From: a bacterium
GTDB taxonomy: Bacteria; Myxococcota_A; Bradymonadia; UBA7976; UBA1532
Assembly: GCA_030426085.1 (NCBI GenBank)
Contig: JAUHYW010000051.1
Span: forward strand, 1-64,000
Direction: 5' to 3'
Length of the DNA: 64,000 nucleotides
Shown here: positions 44,578-52,781 of the stretch, piece by piece
Numbering within the stretch: position 1 is the first letter of the stretch
Layout of the letters: each line of letters starts with the position of its first letter
Program-made: the position numbers and the translations under genes
Notes under the pieces: generated by a model
Seen by the model: only the letters and a program-made list of their open reading frames with translations
Told to the model about the DNA's origin: nothing
Databases searched by the model: none

Positions 44578-45522
44578 TCAGGTGCCAGTGCGCGGTCGGG
44601 TCCGTGCTGCGGACGGTGCGAGCGCGTAGCCGTAGCGCTGCAGGTCGAGACCAACCCGATCGGCCAGCCGCCGGTTGCCGTCGGCGTAGCGCTCCGCGAT
44701 GCGGGCCTGCCACGCGGGGGTCATCCAGTCGCGCATCGCCGGGCCGCCCTCCAGCCAGCGGAGCCACAGGGAGTCGAGCCCGCCTCCGGCGGCACCGCTC
44801 GCCGGCATGAGCGCGGGCCACGCGCTGCGGATCCGGCTCCAGTTGTGGAGCCGGCGGCTGTAGCGACGACGTTCGCGGGGTCCGCCGAGCGCCCGCTCGA
44901 CCACGGCCCGCTCGACGCCTAGCAGTGCCCCCCAGCGGCCAGCGTAGGCCGCCGGATCGGTCAGCAGTTCTTCGTAGATCAACACCTCGACCCGCGAGAA
45001 GCGGGCGGCGTACAGGGCGACGAGCGCGTCGTAGTCGAAACCGCGCAGCGGGCCCATACGGGGGAAGCGCAGGCAGTGCTCCATCCACTCGTCGAAGCCG
45101 ACGAAGCGGCGCCAGTACCGTCGGGGCACACCCTTGAGGTAGGCCCCGTGGTTGACGTACCAGGACGCGATCGCCTGTCGCTGCTCACGCACCACAAGCA
45201 CCACGGTGGCCTCGGGCAGCAGTCGGGCCAGCCGATCTGCACAGACCGTCGGCAGCGGGCTTCGGCTGATGTCTTCGTTGGAGTAGACCATCACCCGCCC
45301 GGCCGCCTCGGCCCGCATCTCGGCGAAGGCGGCTGCGATGGCATCCAGCGGAGCGTAGAGGTCGTCCTCTTCGACCAGCGCGGTGAACAGCGGCGCCTGC
45401 TCGGTCCAGCCGGGGCCGTCCTCGCCCCGGTAGCAGATCGTGTCCCGGGCGGCGAAGAGGCGCCGTTGCAGGCTGGTCGAGCCCGTCTTGTTGGCGCCGA
45501 TGTGCAGCACGACTCGAGCCAT
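44578..45522 (-). CDS. Sulfotransferase family protein
   Basis: 314 residues from the ATG at 45522. GTG at 45528 overlapping the HEAT-gene stop (GTGA) is an equally usable start two codons upstream. The PAPS 5'-loop is HIGANKTGSTSLQRRL (7-22), of the KTGST type, unlike the GRSGT type of the fusion gene. ATVVLVVREQRQAIASWYVN supplies the Arg/Ser pair that binds the 3'-phosphate. VLIYEELLTDPAAYAGRW resembles the late YE/D-L segment. Two unrelated-looking sulfotransferases in one locus predict at least two sulfations or two acceptors. No PAPS synthesis genes are in the window. First glycan gene of the minus operon. Confidence 0.88.
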   Translation of the reverse strand: MARVVLHIGANKTGSTSLQRRLFAARDTICYRGEDGPGWTEQAPLFTALVEEDDLYAPLDAIAAAFAEMRAEAAGRVMVYSNEDISRSPLPTVCADRLARLLPEATVVLVVREQRQAIASWYVNHGAYLKGVPRRYWRRFVGFDEWMEHCLRFPRMGPLRGFDYDALVALYAARFSRVEVLIYEELLTDPAAYAGRWGALLGVERAVVERALGGPRERRRYSRRLHNWSRIRSAWPALMPASGAAGGGLDSLWLRWLEGGPAMRDWMTPAWQARIAERYADGNRRLADRVGLDLQRYGYALAPSAARTRPRTGT

Positions 45523-45524
45523 GG

Positions 45525-47138
45525 TCACGGCTCGCCCATCGCCTGCCGGATCTCGGCCACCGCCTGCCGGGCCAGCTTCGCGATCGCCTCGCCCCCGGTC
45601 TCGGCCAGCGCCTCGAGCACCGGCAGGGCCCGCTCGGCCTCGGCGCCCAGAGCGGCGATCGTGCGCACCACGCCGGCCCGGACCTCGTCGCTGCCCGTGG
45701 CCAGCATCGCCACCATCCGGGGCAGGGCGGCCTTGGCGTCGGCGCCCAGACCGCGCAGGCCCTCCAGGGCGGCGGACTGCACCGCCGCGGCGTCGTCGGC
45801 CAGGGCCTCGGTGAGCGCCTCGGCGGCCCGGGTGGCCGACTCGCCGGCCGACGCGATCTGACCCAGAGCCCGGGCGGCGGCGGCGCGAACGGCAGGCTCG
45901 GCGTCTTTCAGGCGACCGACGAGCGCGGTCAGGTGCGGCCCGGCGGCCTCGCCCAGCCGGCCGATCGAGGCCGCGGCGGCGGCCCGGACCTCGGCCGAGG
46001 TGTCGGCCAGGGCCAGGTCGAGCTCGGGCAGGGCGTCGGTCGCCGCGGCGCCCAGGTCGCCGATGGCGCGGGCGGCGGCGGCCCGGACCTCGGCGGCGTC
46101 GTCGGCGAGGCGGGCCTCGAGCGCGGCGAGCAGCTTGCCCCCCGGCTCGGCGACCGCGGCCAGGGCAGAGGTCGCCGCGGCCCGCACCCGCCCGTCGGCG
46201 TCGGCCAGCGCGGCCTCGATGCGGGGGGTGGCCGAGCGGGCCGCCTCGCCGGCCGCGGCCAGAGCGTCGAGGGCCGCCGCCTCGAGGGCCCCGCTCGATC
46301 GCTCCAGCGTCGCCGCCAGCGGCTCGACCAGCGCCGCCGCCCGCTCGCCGGCGGCCGCCGCCCGAGCCGCGACCAGCCGCAGGTCGTCCTCCAGCCCGGG
46401 GGTGGCTTCGGCGAGGGCCTCCCGCAGCGCGCCCACCGCGTCCTCGCCCTGGCCGACCAGCTCGGCGAGCATCATCTCGGCCCGCTTGCGCAGCAGCAGG
46501 TGGGCCTCGGCGTCGGCCAGGGTGTCGGTCAGCGTCCGCAGCGACTGGGCGTGGTTGGCTTGCAGGCGGGTGATCGCCGACCGGGTCCACAGCCGGACGG
46601 CCGCGCTCTGATCGCCCACCCGGGCGGCCAGGGCGTCGATGGCCTTCTCGGCGGCCGGCCCGATGCGGCCCAGGCTGCGGGCGGCGGCGACCCGGACCCG
46701 GGCGCTCTCGGCACCGAGCAGCCCGATGAGCGCGTCGACCGCGCCGGCCGCCTCGGCGCCCAGGTGCCCCAGGGCGTCGGCCGCGGCGCCGACCACCGCC
46801 GGGTCGGGGTCGCCGAGGACCTTCGTCAGCCCGTCCAGCGCCCCGTCGAGGGCCACCCGGGCCCGGGCGAGGTGGTCCAGCGCGCGGGCGGCGGCGATGC
46901 GGACCCGGGTGTCGGGGTCGTTCAGCGCGGCCCCGATGGCGGCCACCGCGTCGGTGGCGCCCTTGCCGAGCTGCGCCAGCTTCTCCAGCGCGGCGACCCG
47001 GGCCTCGGGCGCGGGCGCCTTCAGCTCGGCCATCAGCCGATCGACCTCTCGAACCTCGGGGGCCTCGGCCGACGGGTCCTTGTCGGTGCAGCCGAGGCCG
47101 CCCACCGCCAGCGCGGCGACGAAGGCGACGATGCGCAT
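45525..47138 (-). CDS. HEAT-repeat lipoprotein
   Basis: 537 residues from the ATG at 47138 with a GGAGG site 7 bases before. The start is a lipoprotein signal (MRIVAFVAALAVGGLGCTD, Cys17). The rest is about 14 HEAT/PBS-lyase-type repeats of 35-40 residues with the pattern DxxxxVRAAAARALGxLG (for example DPDTRVRIAAARALDHLA and TSAEVRAAAAASIGRLG). This makes a long Ala-rich solenoid, a protein-binding scaffold exposed to the periplasm. The DNA is extremely GC-rich (52 of 60 bases in 46201-46260). The stop touches the sulfotransferase start region, so it may be the first gene of the glycan operon, but its function is not obvious from that. Confidence 0.92.
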   Translation of the reverse strand: MRIVAFVAALAVGGLGCTDKDPSAEAPEVREVDRLMAELKAPAPEARVAALEKLAQLGKGATDAVAAIGAALNDPDTRVRIAAARALDHLARARVALDGALDGLTKVLGDPDPAVVGAAADALGHLGAEAAGAVDALIGLLGAESARVRVAAARSLGRIGPAAEKAIDALAARVGDQSAAVRLWTRSAITRLQANHAQSLRTLTDTLADAEAHLLLRKRAEMMLAELVGQGEDAVGALREALAEATPGLEDDLRLVAARAAAAGERAAALVEPLAATLERSSGALEAAALDALAAAGEAARSATPRIEAALADADGRVRAAATSALAAVAEPGGKLLAALEARLADDAAEVRAAAARAIGDLGAAATDALPELDLALADTSAEVRAAAAASIGRLGEAAGPHLTALVGRLKDAEPAVRAAAARALGQIASAGESATRAAEALTEALADDAAAVQSAALEGLRGLGADAKAALPRMVAMLATGSDEVRAGVVRTIAALGAEAERALPVLEALAETGGEAIAKLARQAVAEIRQAMGEP

Positions 47139-47296
47139 GGTGTCCTCCAGTGGCCGCATCGTCGCAGGGCTTCGCCCCCGACGCAAAGGTCCCGTCAGCG
47201 CCTTGACGGGCGGCGCCCCGCGACCGGAGGGCGGGGTCGGTGTATCTTCTCCGGCCATCGGCGCCCGGCCCCGGGCGCGACCCCAGGAGGACCCCC

Positions 47297-48199
47297 GTGC
47301 GCCCGACGATCTCCCCGCTGTTCGACCCCGACGCCTGGAGCCCGGTCGAGGGCTTCGACTTCCGCGACATCACCTACCACCGGGCGAAGGCCCAGGGCAC
47401 GGTGCGCATCGCCTTCGACCGCCCCGAGGTGCGCAACGCCTTCCGCCCGCGGACGGTCGACGAGCTGTTCGTCGCCCTCGACCACGCCCGCCAGACCAGC
47501 GACGTGGGCTGCGTTCTGCTCACCGGCAACGGCCCCAGCCCCAAGGACGGCGGCTGGGCGTTCTGCTCGGGCGGCGATCAGCGCATCCGGGGCAAGGTCG
47601 GCTATCAGTACCAGGAGGGCGACGGACCCATCGACCCGGCCCGCCTCGGCCGGCTGCACATCCTCGAGGTGCAGCGCCTCATCCGGTTCATGCCCAAGGT
47701 GGTCATCGCGGTGGTGCCCGGCTGGGCGGTCGGCGGGGGCCACAGCCTGCACGTCGTCGCCGACATGACCCTCGCCAGCGAGGAGCACGGGCGCTTCAAG
47801 CAGACCGACGCCGACGTGGCCAGCTTCGACGGCGGCTTCGGCTCGGCCTACCTCGCCCGTCAGGTGGGTCAGAAGCGGGCCCGGGAGATCTTCTTCCTCG
47901 GCCGGACCTACTCCGCCCGGGAGGCGTTCGACATGGGCATGGTCAACGCGGTGGTGCCCCACGCCGAGTTGGAGGCGGTGGCTCTCGAATGGGCCGCCGA
48001 GGTCAACGACAAGAGCCCCACCGCCCAGCGCATGCTCAAGTTCGCGTTCAACCTCATCGACGACGGGCTGGTGGGGCAGCAGGTGTTCGCCGGCGAGGCG
48101 ACCCGGCTGGCCTACATGACCGACGAGGCGCAGGAGGGGCGCGACGCCTTCCTCGAGAAGCGGCCCCGGGACTTCCGCCGGTTCCCCTGGTACTACTGA
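47297..48199 (+). CDS. menB: 1,4-dihydroxy-2-naphthoyl-CoA synthase
   Basis: 300 residues from GTG at 47297, with AGGAGG at 47285-47290. In-frame codons upstream have no site. The crotonase core shows RPEVRNAFRPRTVDEL, FCSGGDQRIRG and VVPGWAVGGGHSLHVVADM. MenB-specific parts are TDADVASFDGGFGSAYLAR and the C-terminus GRDAFLEKRPRDFRRFPWYY (seen here as an intact ending). It closes the second ring in menaquinone biosynthesis, so this organism uses menaquinone. No other men genes are beside it. The stop overlaps the convergent DUF421 gene by 7 bases. Confidence 0.94.
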   Translation: MRPTISPLFDPDAWSPVEGFDFRDITYHRAKAQGTVRIAFDRPEVRNAFRPRTVDELFVALDHARQTSDVGCVLLTGNGPSPKDGGWAFCSGGDQRIRGKVGYQYQEGDGPIDPARLGRLHILEVQRLIRFMPKVVIAVVPGWAVGGGHSLHVVADMTLASEEHGRFKQTDADVASFDGGFGSAYLARQVGQKRAREIFFLGRTYSAREAFDMGMVNAVVPHAELEAVALEWAAEVNDKSPTAQRMLKFAFNLIDDGLVGQQVFAGEATRLAYMTDEAQEGRDAFLEKRPRDFRRFPWYY

Positions 48200-48744
48200 G
48201 CCCCGGTCGCCCGCCCGGCGTCGCGCACCCCGTCGAGCAGCCACGGGTCGAGCGGCGTGCCGTCCGGATCGCCGTGCAGCACCGAGATGTCGCCGGTCGT
48301 CTCGAAGACCACCGCCCGCACCTCGCGGGGGTCGAGCACGTTGGCCTCGCGCAGCTTGGCCCGCAGGTCGTCCTCGCTCACCCGGGCCCGGCGCAGGTTG
48401 TCGCGCAGCACCTCGCCGTCGGCCATCAGCAGCAGCGGGCTGTTGTCGGCCAGCGCGGTGAAGGCGCTCGAGCGGCTGCGCAGGAACGACACGATCACCT
48501 GGAGCGCGAACAGCAGCCCCACCGCGAAGACCCCTTGCAGCAGCGGCGGGCTGTCGGTCAGCAGGGTCGACGCCAGGATCGAGCCGATCGCGATGGTCAC
48601 CGCGAAGTCGAAGCCGGTCATCTTCGAGAAGCTGCGCAGCCCGACGAGGCGCACGATGAGCAGCAGGGCGAAGAATACGCCGATGGTGCTCAGGCCGACG
48701 CCGAGCAGCGCGTCGGTCGAGGGCACGATCCAGGACTTCATCAT
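48193..48744 (-). CDS. DUF421 membrane protein (YetF-like)
   Basis: 183 residues with two or three N-terminal TM helices (about 12-32, 45-62, 66-85) and a cytoplasmic DUF421 domain (about 90-183). RLVGLRSFSKMTGFDFAVTI and GSILASTLL are the family signature. PLLLMADGEVLRDNLRRA, VSEDDLRAKLREANV and VRAVVFETTGDISVL follow in the usual order. The family is widespread but has no firm molecular function. Two adjacent ATGs (48744, 48741) could start it. No operon partner. Confidence 0.92.
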   Translation of the reverse strand: MMKSWIVPSTDALLGVGLSTIGVFFALLLIVRLVGLRSFSKMTGFDFAVTIAIGSILASTLLTDSPPLLQGVFAVGLLFALQVIVSFLRSRSSAFTALADNSPLLLMADGEVLRDNLRRARVSEDDLRAKLREANVLDPREVRAVVFETTGDISVLHGDPDGTPLDPWLLDGVRDAGRATGAQ

Positions 48745-48841
48745 TCCTCCGGTGGTGGCGGCGACATCGATGAGAGCCGACGTCGGGCGCCGCCGTCACG
48801 GGGCCCGCGTCGGCGGACGTGACGCGCGCCGTCGCCGCCGC

Positions 48842-48847
48842 TACCCT
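48842..48847 (+). promoter_or_regulatory. Putative -10 element TACCCT
   Basis: GCTACCCTGCACG lies 34 bases before the ATG at 48881, fitting the TAnnnTG group seen upstream of other genes here. No -35 match. Confidence 0.27.
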
Positions 48848-48880
48848 GCACGTCACACTCGATCCCCCACGGAGCACCGC

Positions 48881-49468
48881 ATGACCCTGGCCGAGCGCAT
48901 CCTGGAGCCGGACGCCGACATCGGCGCCCTCGCCGCCTGGCTCGACGGCCTCGACCCCGCCCGCCGCCTCGAAGAGACCCGCGGCCTGGGCCCCAAGGCC
49001 CAGCGCGCCCTGTGGCGGCTGTGCCGGGGCCGGGTGGCGACCCTGGAGGACTTCGTGCCGAAGGGCCGCCCGGCGATGCAGCCGGTGCGCCACTTCGGGC
49101 GCAATACGCTGCCGGCCTTCACCCGCTTCGAGAAGCGCTTCTGCCGCCCGCCCGAGGGGGAGGATCGCTCGACCCTGTGGGGCTACAACGAGGGGGTGAC
49201 CCGCCCGGTGGTCGGGCCGGGCTACTTCGTGGTGCGGGGCACCGACGGCGACAGCCGGGGCGAGACGGTCATCGACTACACCCGGGTGCCGCCGAACAAG
49301 CCCGCCGAGTGGCCCCCGATCAAGTTCAACGAGCGGGGCCTCAGCCGCCTGGTCTACGCCGGCATGCTCGACTTCATGCGCAAGGTCAGCGGGCACGTCA
49401 CCATCGGCCGGGCCTATCGCGGCGGTCGGGAGACCCCCAACTGCTTCGTGCTCTGCCGCGAACCGTGA
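48881..49468 (+). CDS. Unknown protein coupled to SIR2-like gene
   Basis: 195 residues from the ATG at 48881. A longer open frame upstream runs antisense to the DUF421 gene and was rejected. There is no signal peptide. The N-terminal half is helical (LAERILEPDADIGALAAWLD, RRLEETRGLGPKAQRALWRL). The C-terminal half looks beta-rich, with GPGYFVVRGTDGDSRGETVI, DYTRVPPNKPAEWPPIKFNE and RGLSRLVYAGMLDFM. The DYTRVPPNKP segment looks like a conserved motif, but I do not know the family. The stop overlaps the next start as GTGA, so the two proteins are probably made in fixed ratio and may interact. Confidence 0.8.
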   Translation: MTLAERILEPDADIGALAAWLDGLDPARRLEETRGLGPKAQRALWRLCRGRVATLEDFVPKGRPAMQPVRHFGRNTLPAFTRFEKRFCRPPEGEDRSTLWGYNEGVTRPVVGPGYFVVRGTDGDSRGETVIDYTRVPPNKPAEWPPIKFNERGLSRLVYAGMLDFMRKVSGHVTIGRAYRGGRETPNCFVLCREP

Positions 49469-51114
49469 GCCGGCTGCCGCCCCGCCTCGTGCGCCTCCGG
49501 GAAGGGCTCGCCGCCCGCCGGGGGGTGCTCTTCATCGGCCCCGACTTCGAGCACGGGGTGGACGACCTCGACCTCGGCGCGCTGCTCGACGGCCTGCCCG
49601 ATCAGCTCAGCGACGCCTCGGGCTGGGACGGCCTCGACCTCGACGACCGGCTGACGCTCGCCGCCCAGGCGCTCGGCGACGACGGCCTCGCCCGCGCGCT
49701 CGGCGACCGGCTGCCCTCGGTGGAGGTCCTGCCCGAGCGGGTGCGCCCGTTCCACACCCGACTGCTGGGGCTGCCGTTCCCCACCATCGTCGACTGCACC
49801 ATCGGGGGGCTGGTCGAGGCCACGCTGCGCGCCCGGCGGCTGCCCGTGCGGCTGCTCGCCGCCGACGACGACCTCGTGATCCGGCCCGCGCCGCTGCCCG
49901 GGGAGCGCACCCTCGTCCTGCTCCGGGGCGACCTGCTGCTCGGCGACCCGCTGCTGACCCCGGCCCGCCTCGCCGACCTGCCCCGGCTGCGCCCGGCGCT
50001 CTTCGGCCGCCTCGAAGGGGCGGTGCGCCGGGGCCCGGTGATGTTCTACGGCTTCGGCCCCCGGGACACGACGCTGCGCTGGCTGGTCGAGGCCCTCGCC
50101 CCGCTGTCGGGCACCGCGGTGCTCGCGCTGCGGCTGCACAATACGCTGTGGCGCCCCCACTGGGCCGACCGGGGCTTCGAGGTGATCGACGCCCCCGACG
50201 TGGCCCAGCTCGAGGCCCGGGTCGAGCGGCTGTGCGACCGGATCGACCCCCACGTCGAGCTGCCGGGCATCACCGCGCTCATGCAGGAGGTCGGCGGGGT
50301 CGTGCGGCGCACGCTGGGCCCCTCGCCGCAGCTCGCCTGGGCCCGCTCGACGCCGGCCGAGCTCGAGGCGCTCAAGGGCGACGAGATCGGGGGCGTACGC
50401 GACGGGCTGCTGCTGCTCGCCGGCCTCGCCGAGCGGGGGCTGCCCATCCCGCCCGCGCCGCCGGCCCTGGCGGCCGAGGTCCTCCAGCGGGCCAGCGACC
50501 TGCCCGGCGCCCGGCGGGCGGTGGCGCTGGCAGTGCAGGCGATGGATCGGGGCGGCCCGGACGTCGTCGCCGCGGGGGCCGTGGGGCGGGTGCTCAACCG
50601 GATGGGAGACCCCGACCGGGCCCGGGACTACCTCGAGCTGGCGCTCGACCTCGGCGACCCGGACGACACCGCCGCCCGGGCCGACGAGCTGGCCTGGCTG
50701 AGCCGGTGCGTGCTCGACCGGATCGACCGCCTGCGGGCGAAGAAGCGCCAGCGGGCTCAGATGGAGCTGATCGCGACCTTCCTCGCCCATCAGGCCGAGC
50801 GGCTGGCGCTGACCCGGGCCGAGCCGGGGGACGACGAGGGGCTGATGTGGTCGGTGTACTACATCAACCTGCGCCTGGGCCGGCTGATGGGGCTCGCCTC
50901 GGAGCTGGCCGAGGCCGCCGGCGAGGTCTACGCCAACCAGGCCGTCGACCTGCTGGTGCGGGCCGTCGAGCTGGCCCCGTTCAAGCCCGACGCCTACAAG
51001 TTCCTGCGCCCGCTGCTCACCGACCGCCGGGCGGCGACCCACGACCCCCGGCGCTGGATGTCCCTGGTGGCCAGCGCCCCCCCGACGGTGCAGCGCCGGC
51101 TCGGCGGGCGGTAG
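49465..51114 (+). CDS. Degenerate SIR2-like domain protein with helical C-terminus
   Basis: 549 residues from GTG at 49465. Residues about 8-215 follow the SIR2_2 order: RRGVLFIGPDFEHG (19-31) where the family has a G-A-G-x-S loop, FPTIVDCTIGGLVEATL (105-121) where it has TTNYDxLLExAL, VLLRGDLLLGDPLLTPARL (151-169) for the LHGD region, and VMFYGFGPRDTTLRWL (192-207) for the GY-x-LRD-x-FR segment. The Asn of TTN and the catalytic His (LHGD, here Leu-Arg-Gly-Asp) are missing, so NAD hydrolysis is doubtful. Residues about 240-549 are TPR-like helices (PDRARDYLELALDLGDPDD). No TM segment. Possibly a scaffold or sensor derived from a SIR2 enzyme. Confidence 0.75.
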   Translation: MSRLPPRLVRLREGLAARRGVLFIGPDFEHGVDDLDLGALLDGLPDQLSDASGWDGLDLDDRLTLAAQALGDDGLARALGDRLPSVEVLPERVRPFHTRLLGLPFPTIVDCTIGGLVEATLRARRLPVRLLAADDDLVIRPAPLPGERTLVLLRGDLLLGDPLLTPARLADLPRLRPALFGRLEGAVRRGPVMFYGFGPRDTTLRWLVEALAPLSGTAVLALRLHNTLWRPHWADRGFEVIDAPDVAQLEARVERLCDRIDPHVELPGITALMQEVGGVVRRTLGPSPQLAWARSTPAELEALKGDEIGGVRDGLLLLAGLAERGLPIPPAPPALAAEVLQRASDLPGARRAVALAVQAMDRGGPDVVAAGAVGRVLNRMGDPDRARDYLELALDLGDPDDTAARADELAWLSRCVLDRIDRLRAKKRQRAQMELIATFLAHQAERLALTRAEPGDDEGLMWSVYYINLRLGRLMGLASELAEAAGEVYANQAVDLLVRAVELAPFKPDAYKFLRPLLTDRRAATHDPRRWMSLVASAPPTVQRRLGGR

Positions 51115-51156
51115 CGCCCTCGGGCGCAGCCGTCGACGGCGCCGCGGGCGGGGGCC

Positions 51157-52722
51157 TCACCGGCCCGCCCCAGCGCGCCACCCCGCCCTCCACAGCTCGA
51201 ACAGGCTGGCGTTGGGCAGCGGCCGGTAGCCCTCGAGCCCCGCCCGGTGCACGACGACGACGTCCTCGTGCCACAGGCTGACGTAGGGCAGATCGGCCTG
51301 CAGGATGCGCTGCAAGTCGCGGTACACCGCCGCCCGCGCCGCCCGATCGGTGGTGACCCGACCCCGCTCGATCAGGCCGTCCACCCGCGGGTCGTGATAG
51401 GCCCCCCGGTTGCCGCCCCGGTTGGGCGCGTCGGGGGTCGGGATCCGGTCGCTGTGGAACAGCCAATTGTAGAAGTGCGGCTCGCCGGGGTCGGGCCACT
51501 GCAAGGTGTAGAGCTGGAAGTTGCCCGACTTGGCGTCGCTGAGCAGCGTGCCCAGCTCGAAGCCCTGCACGTCGACCCTGATGCCCACCGCTTGCAGGTC
51601 GTCGGCCATCAGCCGCACGAGGTTGCGCCGGAACTTGTCGGTGCTGGTCTTGAAGCTCAGGGTGAACCGGGGCGCGGGCCCCGGCGGGTCGGGGTGCCCG
51701 GCGGCGTCGAGCAGCGCCCGGGCCCGATCGGGGTCGTGGGCGTAGCGCGGCACGTCGTCGGCGTGGGCCCAATGGTTGGGCGCCAGCAGCCCGGTCGACG
51801 GGCTGGCCACCCCGCGGAACTTGTGGGTGATCAGCCGCCCGCGGTCGATGGCGTGGGCGATGGCCCGCCGCACCCGCAGGTCGGCCAGGATCGGGTCGCG
51901 CAGGTTGAACGCGAGGTAGTTGTAGCCCACCCCGGGCACGCTCTGCACGGTCAGGTCGGGCCGGTCGCGCACCGCGTCCACCAGCCGGGGGGTCACCGCG
52001 TTCTGCACCAGATCGGCGTCGCCGCCCATCAGCGCCAGCAGGCGGGTGTTCTCGTCGCGCACCGTGCGCAGCACGAGATACGGGGTGCGCGGCTGCCCCC
52101 GCCAGGCGTGCGCCGAGCGCTTCAGCACGACCTCCCGCTCGCCGTCCCGGGCCTCGAAGGCGTAGGGCCCGGCCCCGATGGGCGCGGTGAGCTGCCCGTC
52201 GGGCCCGATGCGATCGGCCGGCACGATGCCCAGCGAGAGGTCGGAGACGAAGGGCGCGTGGGGCGCGTCGAGGGTGATGCGCAAGCGCTTCTCGCCCAGG
52301 ATCTCCATCGACCGCACCCGGGCGTAGAGCCCGCGGAACGGGCTCTTGAGCTGGGGGTCGACGACGCTGCGGTAGGTGGCCTCGAGGTCCCGGGCGGTGA
52401 CCGGCGATCCGTCGTGGAACCGGGCGTCATCGCGCAGCGTGATCTCGTAGACGGTGGGCGCCGGCTGGTCGATGCGCGCGGCGAGCGCCGGGCGGGGCTC
52501 CATCGCCTCGTTGTGGATCGAGACGACCCCCTCGTACATGAGCTGCACGACCTTGCCGGTCCACGCTCGGGTGTTGAGCCGGGGGTCGAGCGGGCCCCGG
52601 ATCGCCTCGGGGAAGAGCACCGCGATCCGCTGGTCGCGGGGCAGGCGGTCGCCGACGGTGCCGTCGCCCCGGCACCCGGAGACGGCCATCGCGCAGGCGA
52701 TCAAGGCGAAGGCGCGCAGCAT
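51157..52722 (-). CDS. Peptide/nickel-type ABC transporter solute-binding lipoprotein
   Basis: 521 residues, family SBP_bac_5. The lipoprotein signal ends VSGCRG (Cys17). RLNTRAWTGKVVQLMYEGVV, YEITLRDDARFHDGSPVTA, IGAGPYAFEARDGEREVVLK and YNYLAFNLRDPILADLRVRR with RAIAHAIDRGRL are family landmarks. It would bind oligopeptides or a similar ligand in the periplasm for an ABC importer. No permease or ATPase genes are adjacent, so it is an orphan binding protein. It is divergent from dacB, so a link to recycling of wall peptides is conceivable but unsupported. Confidence 0.93.
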   Translation of the reverse strand: MLRAFALIACAMAVSGCRGDGTVGDRLPRDQRIAVLFPEAIRGPLDPRLNTRAWTGKVVQLMYEGVVSIHNEAMEPRPALAARIDQPAPTVYEITLRDDARFHDGSPVTARDLEATYRSVVDPQLKSPFRGLYARVRSMEILGEKRLRITLDAPHAPFVSDLSLGIVPADRIGPDGQLTAPIGAGPYAFEARDGEREVVLKRSAHAWRGQPRTPYLVLRTVRDENTRLLALMGGDADLVQNAVTPRLVDAVRDRPDLTVQSVPGVGYNYLAFNLRDPILADLRVRRAIAHAIDRGRLITHKFRGVASPSTGLLAPNHWAHADDVPRYAHDPDRARALLDAAGHPDPPGPAPRFTLSFKTSTDKFRRNLVRLMADDLQAVGIRVDVQGFELGTLLSDAKSGNFQLYTLQWPDPGEPHFYNWLFHSDRIPTPDAPNRGGNRGAYHDPRVDGLIERGRVTTDRAARAAVYRDLQRILQADLPYVSLWHEDVVVVHRAGLEGYRPLPNASLFELWRAGWRAGAGR

Positions 52723-52781
52723 GCCCGGGTTGTATCAGGTGGCGCTTCAATGTTGCAGGCGGTGCATGCTAGACCGCAGCC

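Noticed and set aside
44578-47373. Very long minus frame spanning the sulfotransferase and beyond
   Set aside because: Only the part from 45522 downward shows protein-like sequence. The upstream part is an Arg/Gly/Pro shadow of the HEAT-repeat gene in another frame.
48257-48880. Extension of the 48881 gene to 48257
   Set aside because: The extra residues are Ser/Arg-rich and antisense to DUF421. The ATG at 48881 begins a plausible protein.
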